A stretch of 64,000 nucleotides of DNA from Pseudomonas yamanorum. Lineage in GTDB: Bacteria > Pseudomonadota > Gammaproteobacteria > Pseudomonadales > Pseudomonadaceae. Below the pieces are notes generated by a model that saw only the letters and a list, made by a program, of their open reading frames with translations, ran no database searches and was not told the origin of the DNA. Position numbers and translations under genes: made by a program. Positions 37,743-46,701 of this stretch are shown here, piece after piece. The stretch is from assembly GCF_900105735.1 (NCBI RefSeq), contig NZ_LT629793.1, positions 7,023,426-7,087,425 of the forward strand, read 5' to 3'. Numbering within the stretch: position 1 is the first letter of the stretch; each line of letters opens with the position of its first letter.

Positions 37743-37766
37743 GAGGGCCCTTCGGGGCCCCTCTTT
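37743..37766 (+). terminator. Rho-independent terminator of the mvaT-like gene
   Basis: GAGGGCCC, a TTC loop and GGGGCCCCTC form a GC-rich stem 20 bp after the stop, followed by a short T-run (TTT). Confidence 0.75.
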
Positions 37767-37780
37767 ATGGGAGTTAAGAA

Positions 37781-38105
37781 ATGCTTCGTTTAGCAGCGCT
37801 TGAGCTGGCAACGAGCTTCAGGTTGGCAGTCGAGATAGTCGTACAGACCGGCAATGTCACCATGCACATTCAAGGTTTCCCACGCGGATGCTGCGGAATC
37901 ATTTCTGAACTCATGGGCGACTATTTGAACACCGTAGGGCTCGGCGAATTCTTCTACGTTTGCGGGATGAAGGACGGTGCTTCACATGCCTAGCTTGAAG
38001 TCGATGGATTGATCGTCGATATCACCGGAGATCAATTCCCTGACCGACCTGGTATCTATGTTGACAAACCAGACGCTTGGTACGGCGAGTGGGAGGAGGA
38101 CACCA
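37781..38105 (+). pseudogene. Hypothetical gene with an in-frame stop, truncated by an IS5 fragment
   Basis: ATG 37781 (GGGAG upstream) opens a 70-residue frame, FPRGCCGIISELMGDYLNT ... GASHA, then TAG at 37991-37993, then the same frame continues LEVDGLIVDITGDQFPDRPG and DAWYGEWEEDTKH before running into IS5 sequence near 38105. SHAW-LEVDGLIVDITGDQF would be the natural text, so TGG to TAG is the likely lesion. The combination of CCG and VDITGDQF recalls small cysteine-protease-like hypothetical proteins, but the function is unknown. Confidence 0.6.
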
Positions 38106-38107
38106 AG

Positions 38108-38451
38108 CACTTAGCGCTTCATGAACCGACGCATGGGCGTGATTTCGTAGAGTGCCTCTTCCATGGCCGGATCACTCAGGGAAAACCAATTTTGCAGCAG
38201 GTGAATGCGCAGCATGGTCTCCAGTGGGTAGGGTTTTCTACCGCCACCGGCCTTAGGGTAGAAAGGTTCGATCAGCCCCAGTAGGCCTGTCCAGGGTTCG
38301 ACCTGAACCATCTGGGAAAGAAAGCGCTCGCGGCGGGTTTGCTTGCGCTTACCGGCGTACTCGAAGTCGGAAAAGCTCATCTGGCTCATGGGCGGCTCGG
38401 ATCAGGTGGTCAGGCGATTTTCGCATACCCGGGACTTGTTCGGAGAATCCC
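38108..38451 (-). mobile_element. IS5-family element fragment (5' end and transposase N-terminus)
   Basis: Reading minus, this repeats the left part of the intact IS5-type element at 39729 onward: the end GGGATTCTCCGAACAAGTCC and 85 residues of transposase from [16 protein letters not shown] to YEITPMR. The rest is missing; the frame ends within flanking DNA after a few junction residues. It lies in inverted orientation to the intact copy. One residue difference (KQTRR against KETRR) shows that the copies have begun to diverge. Confidence 0.85.
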
Positions 38452-38925
38452 TAGCGAATATGAAGGGGACGAATTTCGCCTCAATTATGAGTCATGTTGC
38501 AGTCAATGGTGTTGCAAGCTTCCAAACGCACAGTACAGGTAGCGAAGCCCGTAAAACGAGGCAATTGCCGGAGGCCCTTTCCAGTGCACCGGCTGATTCA
38601 GCGGGATGACAGAAAACACAATTGCCTTAGCATTTCCGTTTTTCGCGACCAATTTGAGAGTTCGATCAGGTCCTTGTGGTAGATCAACCGATACCTAGGG
38701 TCGGCCAAATTGATGGCTTACCGTCGACATACACATCCCCGTCGATTGGGATTACGAATTGCGACTTGCCCTTCGGGGACTGAGATCTCTAGCTGTCCGC
38801 CGCTCTCAATGGAGATATCCAGCAAACGGACGTCTGTCAGGAGCGTCATCAGGGATGACACCATCGCTGTCGATAAGCATAGTCGATCAGGCGAAAACTT
38901 TATTTCTAAGACAGTATCCTAGCCG
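38452..38925. other. 474 bp with decayed minus-strand coding sequence
   Basis: Between the IS5 fragment and the lipoprotein gene. Minus-strand text such as ISIESGGQLEISVPEGQVAI, then after a frame change DGDVYVDGKPSIWPTLG, looks like a small protein with a frameshift near 38750. No intact frame, start or family was found. Confidence 0.35.
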
Positions 38926-39264
38926 TTAGTTAGGAATATCGATGTTTGCACTCGTGTTCTGACGATAAATTGTATATGGCAGGACAAGCGTGTCAAGTAT
39001 ACCAGAAGGTATGATATCTACGATCTGCAACGGAACAAATCCAGGCGCTGCGGAGTCCTTACCCCCCATAATAGGGGGGCCATTTAGAACACACAAATTG
39101 TAAAAAAACCCGCTGTAAACGCGCGGAATGGAATCACATTGGGTTTTCCACTCCTTGAGATTGCGACCGGCCACATCATCCCCACGAAAAACTGTATTTA
39201 TCGTTCCGCACCCCGAAAGTAACAAACCTATAGCTACAAGTGACACGCTATGTATATTTATCAT
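38926..39264 (-). CDS. YceK/YidQ-family lipoprotein
   Basis: A 112-residue lipoprotein. Signal MINIHSVSLVAIGLLLSGC with lipobox LLSGC (Cys19), then GTINTVF and, near the middle, VYSGFFYNLCVL, ending in IVDIIPSGILDTLVLPYTIY: all typical of the YceK/YidQ (DUF1375) family, whose function is unknown. ATG 39264 is used since the upstream ATG at 39276 only adds MELH. It probably sits in the periplasmic face of a membrane. Confidence 0.8.
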   Translation of the reverse strand: MINIHSVSLVAIGLLLSGCGTINTVFRGDDVAGRNLKEWKTQCDSIPRVYSGFFYNLCVLNGPPIMGGKDSAAPGFVPLQIVDIIPSGILDTLVLPYTIYRQNTSANIDIPN

Positions 39265-39414
39265 ATGCAGCTCCATCTATTTAGCAGAGTCGGTAGCTTA
39301 ACGCAGAATCTTGCACCGTTGGAAAACATGGCGATGCCTACGAGCCATGGAGGTACCAACCTCTTAAGAACATCGTTTGGACATACCCCGCATGTAGGAC
39401 GTTCTCACGCGCCT

Positions 39415-39728
39415 ACCGGCGCGGCAGCACGGTAGATCGCAAAAGCCTTTTCACTGTCTACACGGCTAGTTTTCATGCTATTCAAGAGTTCATCCTTTAT
39501 CGCCTGAGGAGCATCGCCAGCAGTAGCGGAAGTCAGCCGATACAAGTCTCGGTTTTGTCGACTGCATCCATCTTAGCCTCAGCGGTCTTGGTGACGGATA
39601 GGCGCTTATTGGAGAAAACAGACCAAAGAGTGGAAGAGAACTTCGTTACCCCTTGGCTCGCTACTCTACTCACCGCCAATGTAATGAGTGCAAAAATTGC
39701 AAATGATTATATAAGTTTTGTTGATAGC
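39415..39728 (-). pseudogene. Decayed membrane/coiled-coil protein gene cut by the IS5 element
   Basis: Read minus from the IS border: FAIFALITLAVSRVASQGVT, SVTKTAEAKMDAVDKTETC in one frame, then after a one-base shift near 39545 DLYRLTSATAGDAPQAIKDE and ELLNSMKTSRVDSEKAFAIY, ending at TGA 39415-39417. The 5' part is lost at the IS5 boundary. No family recognised. A frameshift and truncation make it non-functional. Confidence 0.42.
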
Positions 39729-40730
39729 TTTAGGGATTCTCCGAACAAGTCCCGGGTATGCGAAAATCGCCTGACCACCTGATCCGAGCCGCCCATGAGC
39801 CAGATGAGCTTTTCCGACTTCGAGTACGCCGGTAAGCGCAAGGAAACCCGCCGCGAGCGCTTTCTTTCCCAGATGGTTCAGGTCGAACCCTGGACAGGCC
39901 TACTGGGGCTGATCGAACCTTTCTACCCTAAGGCCGGTGGCGGTAGAAAACCCTACCCACTGGAGACCATGCTGCGCATTCACCTGCTGCAAAATTGGTT
40001 TTCCCTGAGTGATCCGGCCATGGAAGAGGCACTCTACGAAATCACGCCCATGCGTCAGTTCGCGCTTCTGACACTGAGCGCTCCGATCCCAGAAGACACC
40101 ACGATCATGAACTTCCGACACCTGCTGGAGAAGCATCAACTGGCTTCTGCAAGCCTCGCGGTCATCAACGGCTATTTGCAGGAAAAAGGCCTGTCGTTGC
40201 GCGAGGGCACCATCGTCGACGCTACAATTATTCATGCCCCAAGCTCGACCAAGAACAAAGACGGCGAGCGCGATCCCGAGATGCATCAGACCAAGAAGGG
40301 TAACCAGTATTTCTTTGGTATGAAGGCGCACATCGGCGCTGACGTTGAGTCAGGACTGGTTCATCACGTTCATGGCACCGCCGCCAACATGGCCGATGTC
40401 AGCCAAGTCGCCGAACTGCTCCATGGGGAAGAAAACGCGGTGTATGCGGACGCTGGATACACCGGTGTCGAGAAGCGTGACGTGATCTGGCAAATCGCGG
40501 CTCGGCGCAGCACGTATTCCAAGCTGAACAAACGCATCCTGCTGTACAAAGCCAAGCGCAAGATCGAGTATTCCAAAGCGCAGACACGCGCCAAGGTTGA
40601 GCATCCGTTTCGGGTCATCAAGCGCCAGTTTGGTTACGTGAAAGTACGCTTTCGTGGGCTGATGAAAAACACGGCCCAACTGACCACGCTATTCGCCCTG
40701 TCGAACCTGTGGATGGCTCGAAAGTGACTG
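39729..40730 (+). mobile_element. IS5-family insertion sequence
   Basis: The left end starts GGGATTCTCCGAACAAGTCC, shared with the inverted fragment that ends at 38451. The element holds one full transposase gene. A matching right inverted repeat was not found in the 150 bp after the gene, so the right boundary is uncertain and the end may be degraded. Confidence 0.8.
39795..40727 (+). CDS. IS5-family transposase
   Basis: A 310-residue DDE transposase. The catalytic triad is visible: Asp in GTIVDATIIHAPSSTKN, Asp in VYADAGYTGVEKRD and Glu in KVEHPFRVIKRQFGY (the Y-(2)-R-(3)-E-(6)-K-like C1 signature of IS4/IS5 transposases). The N-terminal DUF772 domain has [20 protein letters not shown]. 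The gene is uninterrupted and may be active. Confidence 0.93.
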   Translation: MSQMSFSDFEYAGKRKETRRERFLSQMVQVEPWTGLLGLIEPFYPKAGGGRKPYPLETMLRIHLLQNWFSLSDPAMEEALYEITPMRQFALLTLSAPIPEDTTIMNFRHLLEKHQLASASLAVINGYLQEKGLSLREGTIVDATIIHAPSSTKNKDGERDPEMHQTKKGNQYFFGMKAHIGADVESGLVHHVHGTAANMADVSQVAELLHGEENAVYADAGYTGVEKRDVIWQIAARRSTYSKLNKRILLYKAKRKIEYSKAQTRAKVEHPFRVIKRQFGYVKVRFRGLMKNTAQLTTLFALSNLWMARK

Positions 40731-40895
40731 ATGGGTATGGGCGAGTTACGCGCTTAACACGGAGAACCAGGCGAAAAACGCTCCTGCCGGAGACTGCATT
40801 AGGCCGTTTTCAGGGAATAGCGCTGCGCGCCTCGCAAATTACGGCTTGCCATCGCTGCGCGACAAGTTAATCGGAGCATCCTTAGGAGAATCACA

Positions 40896-41479
40896 ATGAC
40901 GTACGAAAATTTCAGTGCTGACAATGCTGCCCTCCTGTTGATCGATCACAAGGTCGGGACCATGGTCTGGGCCAAATCCATGCCTTTCGAAGAACTGAAG
41001 CGCAACGCGCTGATGCTGGCGAAAGCGGCACGCATCCTCAAGCTGCCAGTGGTGCTGACATCCAGCATGGAAGAATATGCCCAAGGCCCTCTGCTTAGCG
41101 AACTGGAAGAGATTCTTCCTGTGGAGTTTGCTGGCCGTATAAAGCGACTGGGCATCGTCAACGCAATGGACGACGAAAACTTCGCGGCTGCCGTGAAGGC
41201 GACAGGTCGTAAGAAGCTCATCATTGCAGGTGTGACCAACGACGTTTGCACCGTCTATCCGGCACTCTCGTTGGTACGAGATGGCTACGAGGTTCAAGTG
41301 GTCGCCGATGGTGGCGCATCGCCTACCGCCATGGCTGATGACATCGCTTTGCGCCTATGGATAAAGGAGGTGTGACCCTCACGACCACCAACCAACTGAT
41401 CGCCGAACTGGCAGGCAGCTGGGCAACACCAGAGGGCGGCGAGCTGGTTCAGGTGCTCATGGAATCTTTCGGTAGCTAA
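40896..41479 (+). pseudogene. Isochorismatase-family hydrolase, frameshifted near its C-terminus
   Basis: The first frame (40896-41375) shows LLLIDHKVGTMVW (catalytic Asp), GRKKLIIAGVTNDVCT (catalytic Cys in V-C-T) and VVADGGASPTAMADDIALR. Near 41353 a one-base change of frame leads to a premature stop, while the other frame continues MDKGGVTLTTTNQLIAELAG and EGGELVQVLMESFG to TAA 41477-41479, the normal end of the family. The catalytic residues are all upstream of the shift, so a truncated 159-residue protein might fold, but loss of the last 35 residues makes this doubtful. Confidence 0.75.
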
Positions 41480-41745
41480 GATAGCTTTCATCGGTCCGGC
41501 ACAATTCCCGTAGAGAGTTTTCCGGGCTTTAAGTCGATTCCATACGCCCGTGCTGAAAGTCTCGTAGAGGGGAAACTGACGCATAGCGGTTGCCAACTGC
41601 CTCCAAAACCTACAGATTGGGCCTTGGGTTCGTCTGTTGGGAGCGGTTCATACACGGCGCACCAGAATATTGTTTAACCCATGCCTGAGATAAACTCTCA
41701 ACTGCCTATTTATGCTCTAGAAACGCATCTGCCTGGAGTTCTTCG

Positions 41746-42375
41746 ATGGATGCAACCACGCTATTCCTCTACATCGTGACAGTCAGCGCAGTAATGATGA
41801 CGCCGGGGCCGTCGATGCTGTTAGCACTAAATAACGGTGCTTCACACGGCATGCGTATTGCGGGCTGCGGTATTGCCGGTGCGGCGCTTTCCGATGTGAT
41901 TTTGATTGGTGCGGTGGGCTGTGGCTTGGGGGCATTACTGCATGCCTCCGAGCAGTTGTTTTCGCTGGTGAAGTGGGGTGGGGCGGTCTATCTGTTGTAC
42001 CTGGCCTGGGTGTTGTGGAAATCGCCGACCCAGGCGTTGGCGCAGAAATGTTCCGCAAGCACGACCAACGGGCGTTCGGCGTTCATGCGTTCGCTGTTTG
42101 TCGGGCTTTCCAATCCCAAGGGGCTGCTATTTTTCTCGGCGTTCCTGCCACAGTTCGTGCATCCCGGTGAGCCGGTGGCGCAGCAGTACGTGGTGCTGGC
42201 GCTGGTCAGTGCGGCGATTGACTGCGTGATGATGGCGATCTATGCCTTTGGCGGTCGTCATGCCATGCGCACGTTTTCTTCCCGGGTCATGTTGTGGATC
42301 AACCGCAGTTGCGCCGGGATGCTGGCGCTGCTAGCGGTGGGGTTGAGTCTTTATCGGCGCAGCGATCTACGTTGA
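41746..42375 (+). CDS. LysE/RhtB-family amino-acid exporter
   Basis: A 209-residue inner-membrane protein with six hydrophobic segments. N-terminal signature MMTPGPSMLLALNNGASHGM and later VGLSNPKGLLFFSAFLPQFV are diagnostic of the RhtB/LysE family of amino-acid exporters. GGAG lies 8 bp before ATG 41746. The gene is GC-rich, unlike the fimbrial cargo, so it probably entered the transposon separately. The exported substrate is unknown. Confidence 0.92.
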   Translation: MDATTLFLYIVTVSAVMMTPGPSMLLALNNGASHGMRIAGCGIAGAALSDVILIGAVGCGLGALLHASEQLFSLVKWGGAVYLLYLAWVLWKSPTQALAQKCSASTTNGRSAFMRSLFVGLSNPKGLLFFSAFLPQFVHPGEPVAQQYVVLALVSAAIDCVMMAIYAFGGRHAMRTFSSRVMLWINRSCAGMLALLAVGLSLYRRSDLR

Positions 42376-42660
42376 GGGTCAGCGCTCCCTCAGCGCCCCT
42401 TATCCTCAGTCTGCCAGACCCCGGCACACAGGGTTCACCCAGCACTTCTTTGGCCTTGTCGCGAATCCTGTAAATGGTCTGGCGAGACGTATCGAAAGCC
42501 AACCCGGCGTTCGTACGTGGGGTTGAGGGCAATCAAATTACCATGACAACACCTACTCGCATCAACTGACCATGAGCTGTACGGTGGCCATGCAAATAGG
42601 TAGGGCAAGTCGATGCAACTCCTCGTTATTCTCAGAGGCGTCTCTCAATTAACATGGGGG
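42376..42660. other. 285 bp with a decayed helix-turn-helix fragment
   Basis: On the minus strand NAGLAFDTSRQTIYRIRDKA (about 42460-42515) resembles the C-terminal helix-turn-helix of a resolvase or similar recombinase, but there is no complete gene. Nothing else recognisable. Confidence 0.35.
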
Positions 42661-43076
42661 TTAAGCTAGGCTGGCGCCAAGGTTTGAATGATTGGGCATC
42701 TCCCGTCCTGTTTGACCGGCGCCGCACTGCCCGATCAACCCGGACAATACCTCGCGCATTGAAGCCAAATTGATCATCTTGCGCTTAATCAGTGCAACCT
42801 TTACTCGCTGCCCGCTCTCGTGTCTTTGTACAAGAGCGAGCTCCCTCAAGCCGTAGCAGACAGACCCGCGATATTCTGCCGCGTGAAACCCAACGCGGGC
42901 GCACGCTTGAGTGCTTGAGTGGATGTGTTTCACCTTTGCCGCCGGGTAGCGCCGGTAAGCCCCTACCGGCTTGACTGGCTCATCGAATAACCACGCCGCT
43001 GATAGTAGCGAACCGTCTCCACATTTGGCGCGGCAAGGCACTTCGCCACGCGACCGATGATCAGTTCTTCAGTCAT
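42661..43076 (-). pseudogene. merR: merR remnant (mercury-responsive regulator) with several frameshifts
   Basis: From ATG 43076 the minus strand reads TEELIIGRVAKCLAAPNVET and VRYYQRRGYS, then shifts through FDEPVKPVGAYRRYPA, then ALIKRKMINLASMREVLSGL, IGQCGAGQTGRE to the stop at 42661. These pieces follow MerR in order (helix-turn-helix VETIRYYQRRGL, GGYRRY wing, dimer helix, Cys-containing end). The total length, 416 bp, matches a merR of about 140 codons. At least two indels destroy the frame. Divergent from a MerR-type promoter at 43085-43115. Confidence 0.72.
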
Positions 43077-43084
43077 AAAAAACT

Positions 43085-43115
43085 TTGATTCCGTACCAAC
43101 CTACAGAGGTTAGAC
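43085..43115 (+). promoter_or_regulatory. MerR-type operator/promoter with a 19-bp spacer
   Basis: TTGATT (43085-43090) and TTAGAC (43110-43115) are separated by 19 bp, the over-long spacing typical of MerR-family promoters. The spacer holds the perfect dyad AACCT-ACAG-AGGTT (43098-43111). It drives away from merR. Only a short remnant follows (GKQILIAGVFAAMGVSLM, like the first helix of a MerT-type membrane protein) before tnpC. Confidence 0.6.
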
Positions 43116-43216
43116 TGTAAATAACTGGTGCGGAGACAACACAGCAAGGCCTCATGGGATGGAAAGCAAATTCTGATAGCGGGAGTGTTCGCGGCAATGG
43201 GGGTATCGTTGATGGT

Positions 43217-43579
43217 CTAGTCCTGATAGTCCGGAGCAAGTGCTGCCAAAGGAGCAACCTGTTTAGAACCCGCTTGCAAGCAATAACATAAAGCAGAAAT
43301 ATCCTCTTGAAGCGCTATTGCCTCTTCCCAAATGCTGTCGACATCACTGGCAGCGACGGCAAGGGAGGAGCCTTCCAATACGGTCATGGCCATAGCATGC
43401 AGACGTAAGAAGTCGTCCCGAATACTGGCGATCCCTCCGATTTGAGCAAGGCAGGCATCCAACCGGTCCACCCAGTTATGCAATTCAGAGGTTTCGTAGC
43501 TCGCGCGCAGGGACTTAAGTGCCTTGACGTCGACTTCCCCATAGGGTGTCACTCGAAACGAAGCGGGTGGAATGTGCAT
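43217..43579 (-). CDS. tnpC: TnpC, regulator of transposase expression
   Basis: A 120-residue protein encoded directly after tnpA (the tnpA stop and tnpC start overlap in TGATG). Its size and place match TnpC of Tn4652, which lowers TnpA levels post-transcriptionally (family knowledge). The sequence is mainly helical (LKSLRASYETSELHNWVDRL; DDFLRLHAMAMTVLEGSSLA). It is intact, so transposition is probably still restrained. Confidence 0.85.
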   Translation of the reverse strand: MHIPPASFRVTPYGEVDVKALKSLRASYETSELHNWVDRLDACLAQIGGIASIRDDFLRLHAMAMTVLEGSSLAVAASDVDSIWEEAIALQEDISALCYCLQAGSKQVAPLAALAPDYQD

Positions 43580-46500
43580 CAGGTCGTCTCCTCAACGTTG
43601 TTATTAGGCATCTGTTGCGCACGCATTGACCCCGCAGCCTGCTGGAAAATAGAATCCATGATCCAAGGTTCCGGTGGACGCTTGAGTTTCAGGTTGAACT
43701 CCCCAAAGCGTTTAACATTGCTGGTCAGGTAGGGACTAAGAAACGATACGTCGTCGTCAGTGAACTGCCAGCCATCCTGGGCGAGCTTCTGCAGGATGCG
43801 CATCATGTCGACGGTGTTCTGCAAGATCACCGAGGAGGCAATCATATCGTTGTAACGCAAGCGCTTCTGTTGCTCATCTGGATCGTTCTCGGCGATGACA
43901 TCGCCGCCGAAGGACAGCCACTTTGAGAATCCGTTGTAAGACTCAATCTTGTTGGTATTGGCAGTTACTTCTTGGCGCAACTCACGATTGCCAATCCATT
44001 TGAGCAGAAAAATGGTCCGGATCACGCATCCCAGCTCCTGTGCTGCATGGTAGAGCTTGTTGCGCCGACTGTAAGAACCGAGTTTACGCAGCAGCATTGG
44101 CGAAGATATTTTGCCGGCCTGAATCGACAGCGCCACCTGCATCAGATCTTGCCAATGGGTCTCTATCTGGCTCCAGTCGACGGTATCGGCGAAGAGGCTG
44201 TTGATGTGTTTGTACTTGGCCGAGCGATCGGGTCGATACATGACCAGGTTGCGCCAGTTGCGGATGCGAGGCATTAGATTGATGCCCAATAGATGGGTGA
44301 ACGCAAACACCGTCGCAGACTGGCCTTGAGTGTCTGAATAGACCGTATCGACTTCAACGCTATGGTCCGCTTTCAGCAAGCCCTCGATGACATAGATAGC
44401 CTCCCAGATACCTGGTGGGATGAAGTGCTGAAAGACAGCGATGTAGTTATTTGCCACATGCCGATAGGCGACTGCGCCCATCTTCCGGTAGCGGAAGTGA
44501 TAGCCGGCGAGCAGGTTTTCATCGTAGAAGTCGAATTGAGTCCCGTCGGCCGCCACCGCCTTGCCATCACCCCAGAGCTTGGGTAGATCGAGTTGAAGGT
44601 AGAGTTCGACCAACTCCCGGTTAGCCTTATCCAGCTTGTCGAGTGGCAAGTGCCGACGATTGGTGTAAGACAGCATGTGTGGGGTTACGTTACCCGCCAG
44701 ATGGCGAGCGGCCTGGTTTGGCCCTAGGTTGCAGCCCATGGCGAATATCGTCATCAGGTAGCGTTCGGCCGGCTCCTTCAGTTTGGGGTCGCTGCCGGAC
44801 ATCGGTCCGAAATGGCGGGTGAACTGAATCCAGTGTTCAATGTTGGCCATAATGTCGAGCACATGCCTGGCAGGCATACGCTGAGTAATCGCCGTTTGTA
44901 GCGAGATTGCTGAGGGCGGGATGTCACGGGCGACCACTCGGCGCAACACAGGATCACCGGCCTCATTAATTGACACGTCACCGTGGCAACTGGGAAGTTT
45001 GTCATCCAACTGCTGAGCGGTGCTCTCAAGTTGCTCCTTCAAGCTGGCGACAAACTCTTTGGCGGTACTCGGCAGGCCGACCTTTTCGCAGTATTCCGGC
45101 AGACGAGCCAGGAACTCATCCCAGGGCAATAACTGTTTGCGGTAGTCAGCAAACGACTCCGAACCCAGGACACAGATATCGCCAGAGCGAAGCTCATTGG
45201 CCAGATGAGAAAAAACGCAGACTTCCAGGAAGCGCCGGTTGGTCGGTGGCCCTTCGCTGGCGGCGCGACGGACAACTTTGATCCAACGATCCGAGGAGAA
45301 CGACAGGTCCACATGCTCGTCGATCCATTCCCTATGCCGGTTCTCGTTGTCCTGGACCAAATGCAAAGCGTCGATAAGCGAGCGATCCTGGGTTGTTGGC
45401 TCCAGTTGCAGCAGATGGCTCAGGCGGAACAGCAGTGATCGATGGGATTTGAAGTGTTTCCAGAGTAGCGGGAGATAGTTACTGCCGCCTGTGGCCTGGA
45501 CTTCGGCGCAGGCCTCGCGAAGGTGATCAAGACTCCCCTCGGGGGACAGATACTCGCGAATCAAGCTGCCAGCTTCCCGATCACTTGGTTCTTGGCTGAG
45601 AATCTGAATCACACCATCCAAGGTAGCCACGAGCAACTCTAGCTTTTTGCGCTGACGTAGCTGTATCTGCTCCAACTCATCCTTGGCTCGCTTGTGAATC
45701 GTCGCGACTCGCTTGATGAACATCTCAGCAAGGTGATCCCGTGCTCGTACACGCATGAGGTAGATCAGCGCCAGCATCAAGGTGTAGCGCTTTGGAAGCG
45801 AGCAATCCTTAAGCTCTGAAACATCTGCTTTCTCTGCTTGATTCGAAAAAAACCAAATCTTGGTATCAACGATTCCCTCAAAGATAGCGTCGAGGTCGCC
45901 GAATCCCTCCAACCAACTTAAGTGGTCGATCAATATCTCCAAGTGTTTGCGAGAGGGCTTCTTGGGGACCTGCTTTAGGGCATTGAATTCGCTTTGACGA
46001 CGACCGAAATCGGTGTCAAGAAGCTCTCTGAGACGATAGATCACATCAATCGGAGCCCTATCGACGACTCGGTTGAAAATCTTTTCCTGGAGAGCAACTT
46101 GGGCGTCTTCAGCCGCATCATTGAGCGTCGAGTACGCCGGCAGCTCGTAACCTCGCTCAAGTAGCTCGCCAATCAGGACATTGATGACATCAACGCGCTG
46201 ATCAAGGACCTCCGCCGCTTCGTGGGCAGTTTCCTCGGCAATTTTCAGAGCATCGCTCCCATAAAACGCGGTGATCTGTAGATATTGACGGATAGCTCTT
46301 TGATGGCGATACAAGGTTCGGGGAGTCGCATAACGAGGCACTATGCGAACCCCGTAACGGAGGCAAGACCTGACATGATTGACGATTTCAGTCGGAATCA
46401 CTTCGAGACTGGGAAAGTAATGAAGCTGTTGGAATGTTTTCAGCAGAACAGCTAAACCAATGGTAAGAGCAGGGCTTTTAGCCGTTCTAGAGAGCCATTC

Positions 46501-46605
46501 GAGCTCAGATTCTGAGAGCGAATAGCACTGATGAAGTTCTTTCGACGACAAGTGCGCCGGCAGCTTCGGATAGGCGGTCCGCTCCAGAGACGCCATAGGG
46601 TTCAT
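43579..46605 (-). CDS. tnpA: Tn3-family transposase (Tn4651 group)
   Basis: A 1008-residue DDE transposase of normal length with no frame damage. The N-terminal DUF4158-type inverted-repeat-binding region begins LSSKELHQCYSLSESELEWL. Catalytic acids are visible in KAVAADGTQFDFYDENL (first Asp, about 680), VDTVYSDTQGQSATVFAF (second Asp, about 755) and NKIESYNGFSKWLSFG (Glu, about 885). It acts on the 46-bp repeats at both ends to make replicative cointegrates, which TnpS/TnpT resolve. Confidence 0.96.
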   Translation of the reverse strand: MNPMASLERTAYPKLPAHLSSKELHQCYSLSESELEWLSRTAKSPALTIGLAVLLKTFQQLHYFPSLEVIPTEIVNHVRSCLRYGVRIVPRYATPRTLYRHQRAIRQYLQITAFYGSDALKIAEETAHEAAEVLDQRVDVINVLIGELLERGYELPAYSTLNDAAEDAQVALQEKIFNRVVDRAPIDVIYRLRELLDTDFGRRQSEFNALKQVPKKPSRKHLEILIDHLSWLEGFGDLDAIFEGIVDTKIWFFSNQAEKADVSELKDCSLPKRYTLMLALIYLMRVRARDHLAEMFIKRVATIHKRAKDELEQIQLRQRKKLELLVATLDGVIQILSQEPSDREAGSLIREYLSPEGSLDHLREACAEVQATGGSNYLPLLWKHFKSHRSLLFRLSHLLQLEPTTQDRSLIDALHLVQDNENRHREWIDEHVDLSFSSDRWIKVVRRAASEGPPTNRRFLEVCVFSHLANELRSGDICVLGSESFADYRKQLLPWDEFLARLPEYCEKVGLPSTAKEFVASLKEQLESTAQQLDDKLPSCHGDVSINEAGDPVLRRVVARDIPPSAISLQTAITQRMPARHVLDIMANIEHWIQFTRHFGPMSGSDPKLKEPAERYLMTIFAMGCNLGPNQAARHLAGNVTPHMLSYTNRRHLPLDKLDKANRELVELYLQLDLPKLWGDGKAVAADGTQFDFYDENLLAGYHFRYRKMGAVAYRHVANNYIAVFQHFIPPGIWEAIYVIEGLLKADHSVEVDTVYSDTQGQSATVFAFTHLLGINLMPRIRNWRNLVMYRPDRSAKYKHINSLFADTVDWSQIETHWQDLMQVALSIQAGKISSPMLLRKLGSYSRRNKLYHAAQELGCVIRTIFLLKWIGNRELRQEVTANTNKIESYNGFSKWLSFGGDVIAENDPDEQQKRLRYNDMIASSVILQNTVDMMRILQKLAQDGWQFTDDDVSFLSPYLTSNVKRFGEFNLKLKRPPEPWIMDSIFQQAAGSMRAQQMPNNNVEETT

Positions 46606-46701
46606 CCCTCAAGGAAAAGCAAATGCTTCAGCATAGACGGCTAAACTGAGGCGAGGGCAGGCTTCACATAAAAAATATATAAACTATAGCTATATCATAA
46701 T

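Noticed and set aside
38101..40331. A shared minus-strand frame ([19 protein letters not shown]...) in both IS5 copies
   Set aside because: It is the antisense of the IS5 transposase and appears in both copies only because the IS is duplicated.
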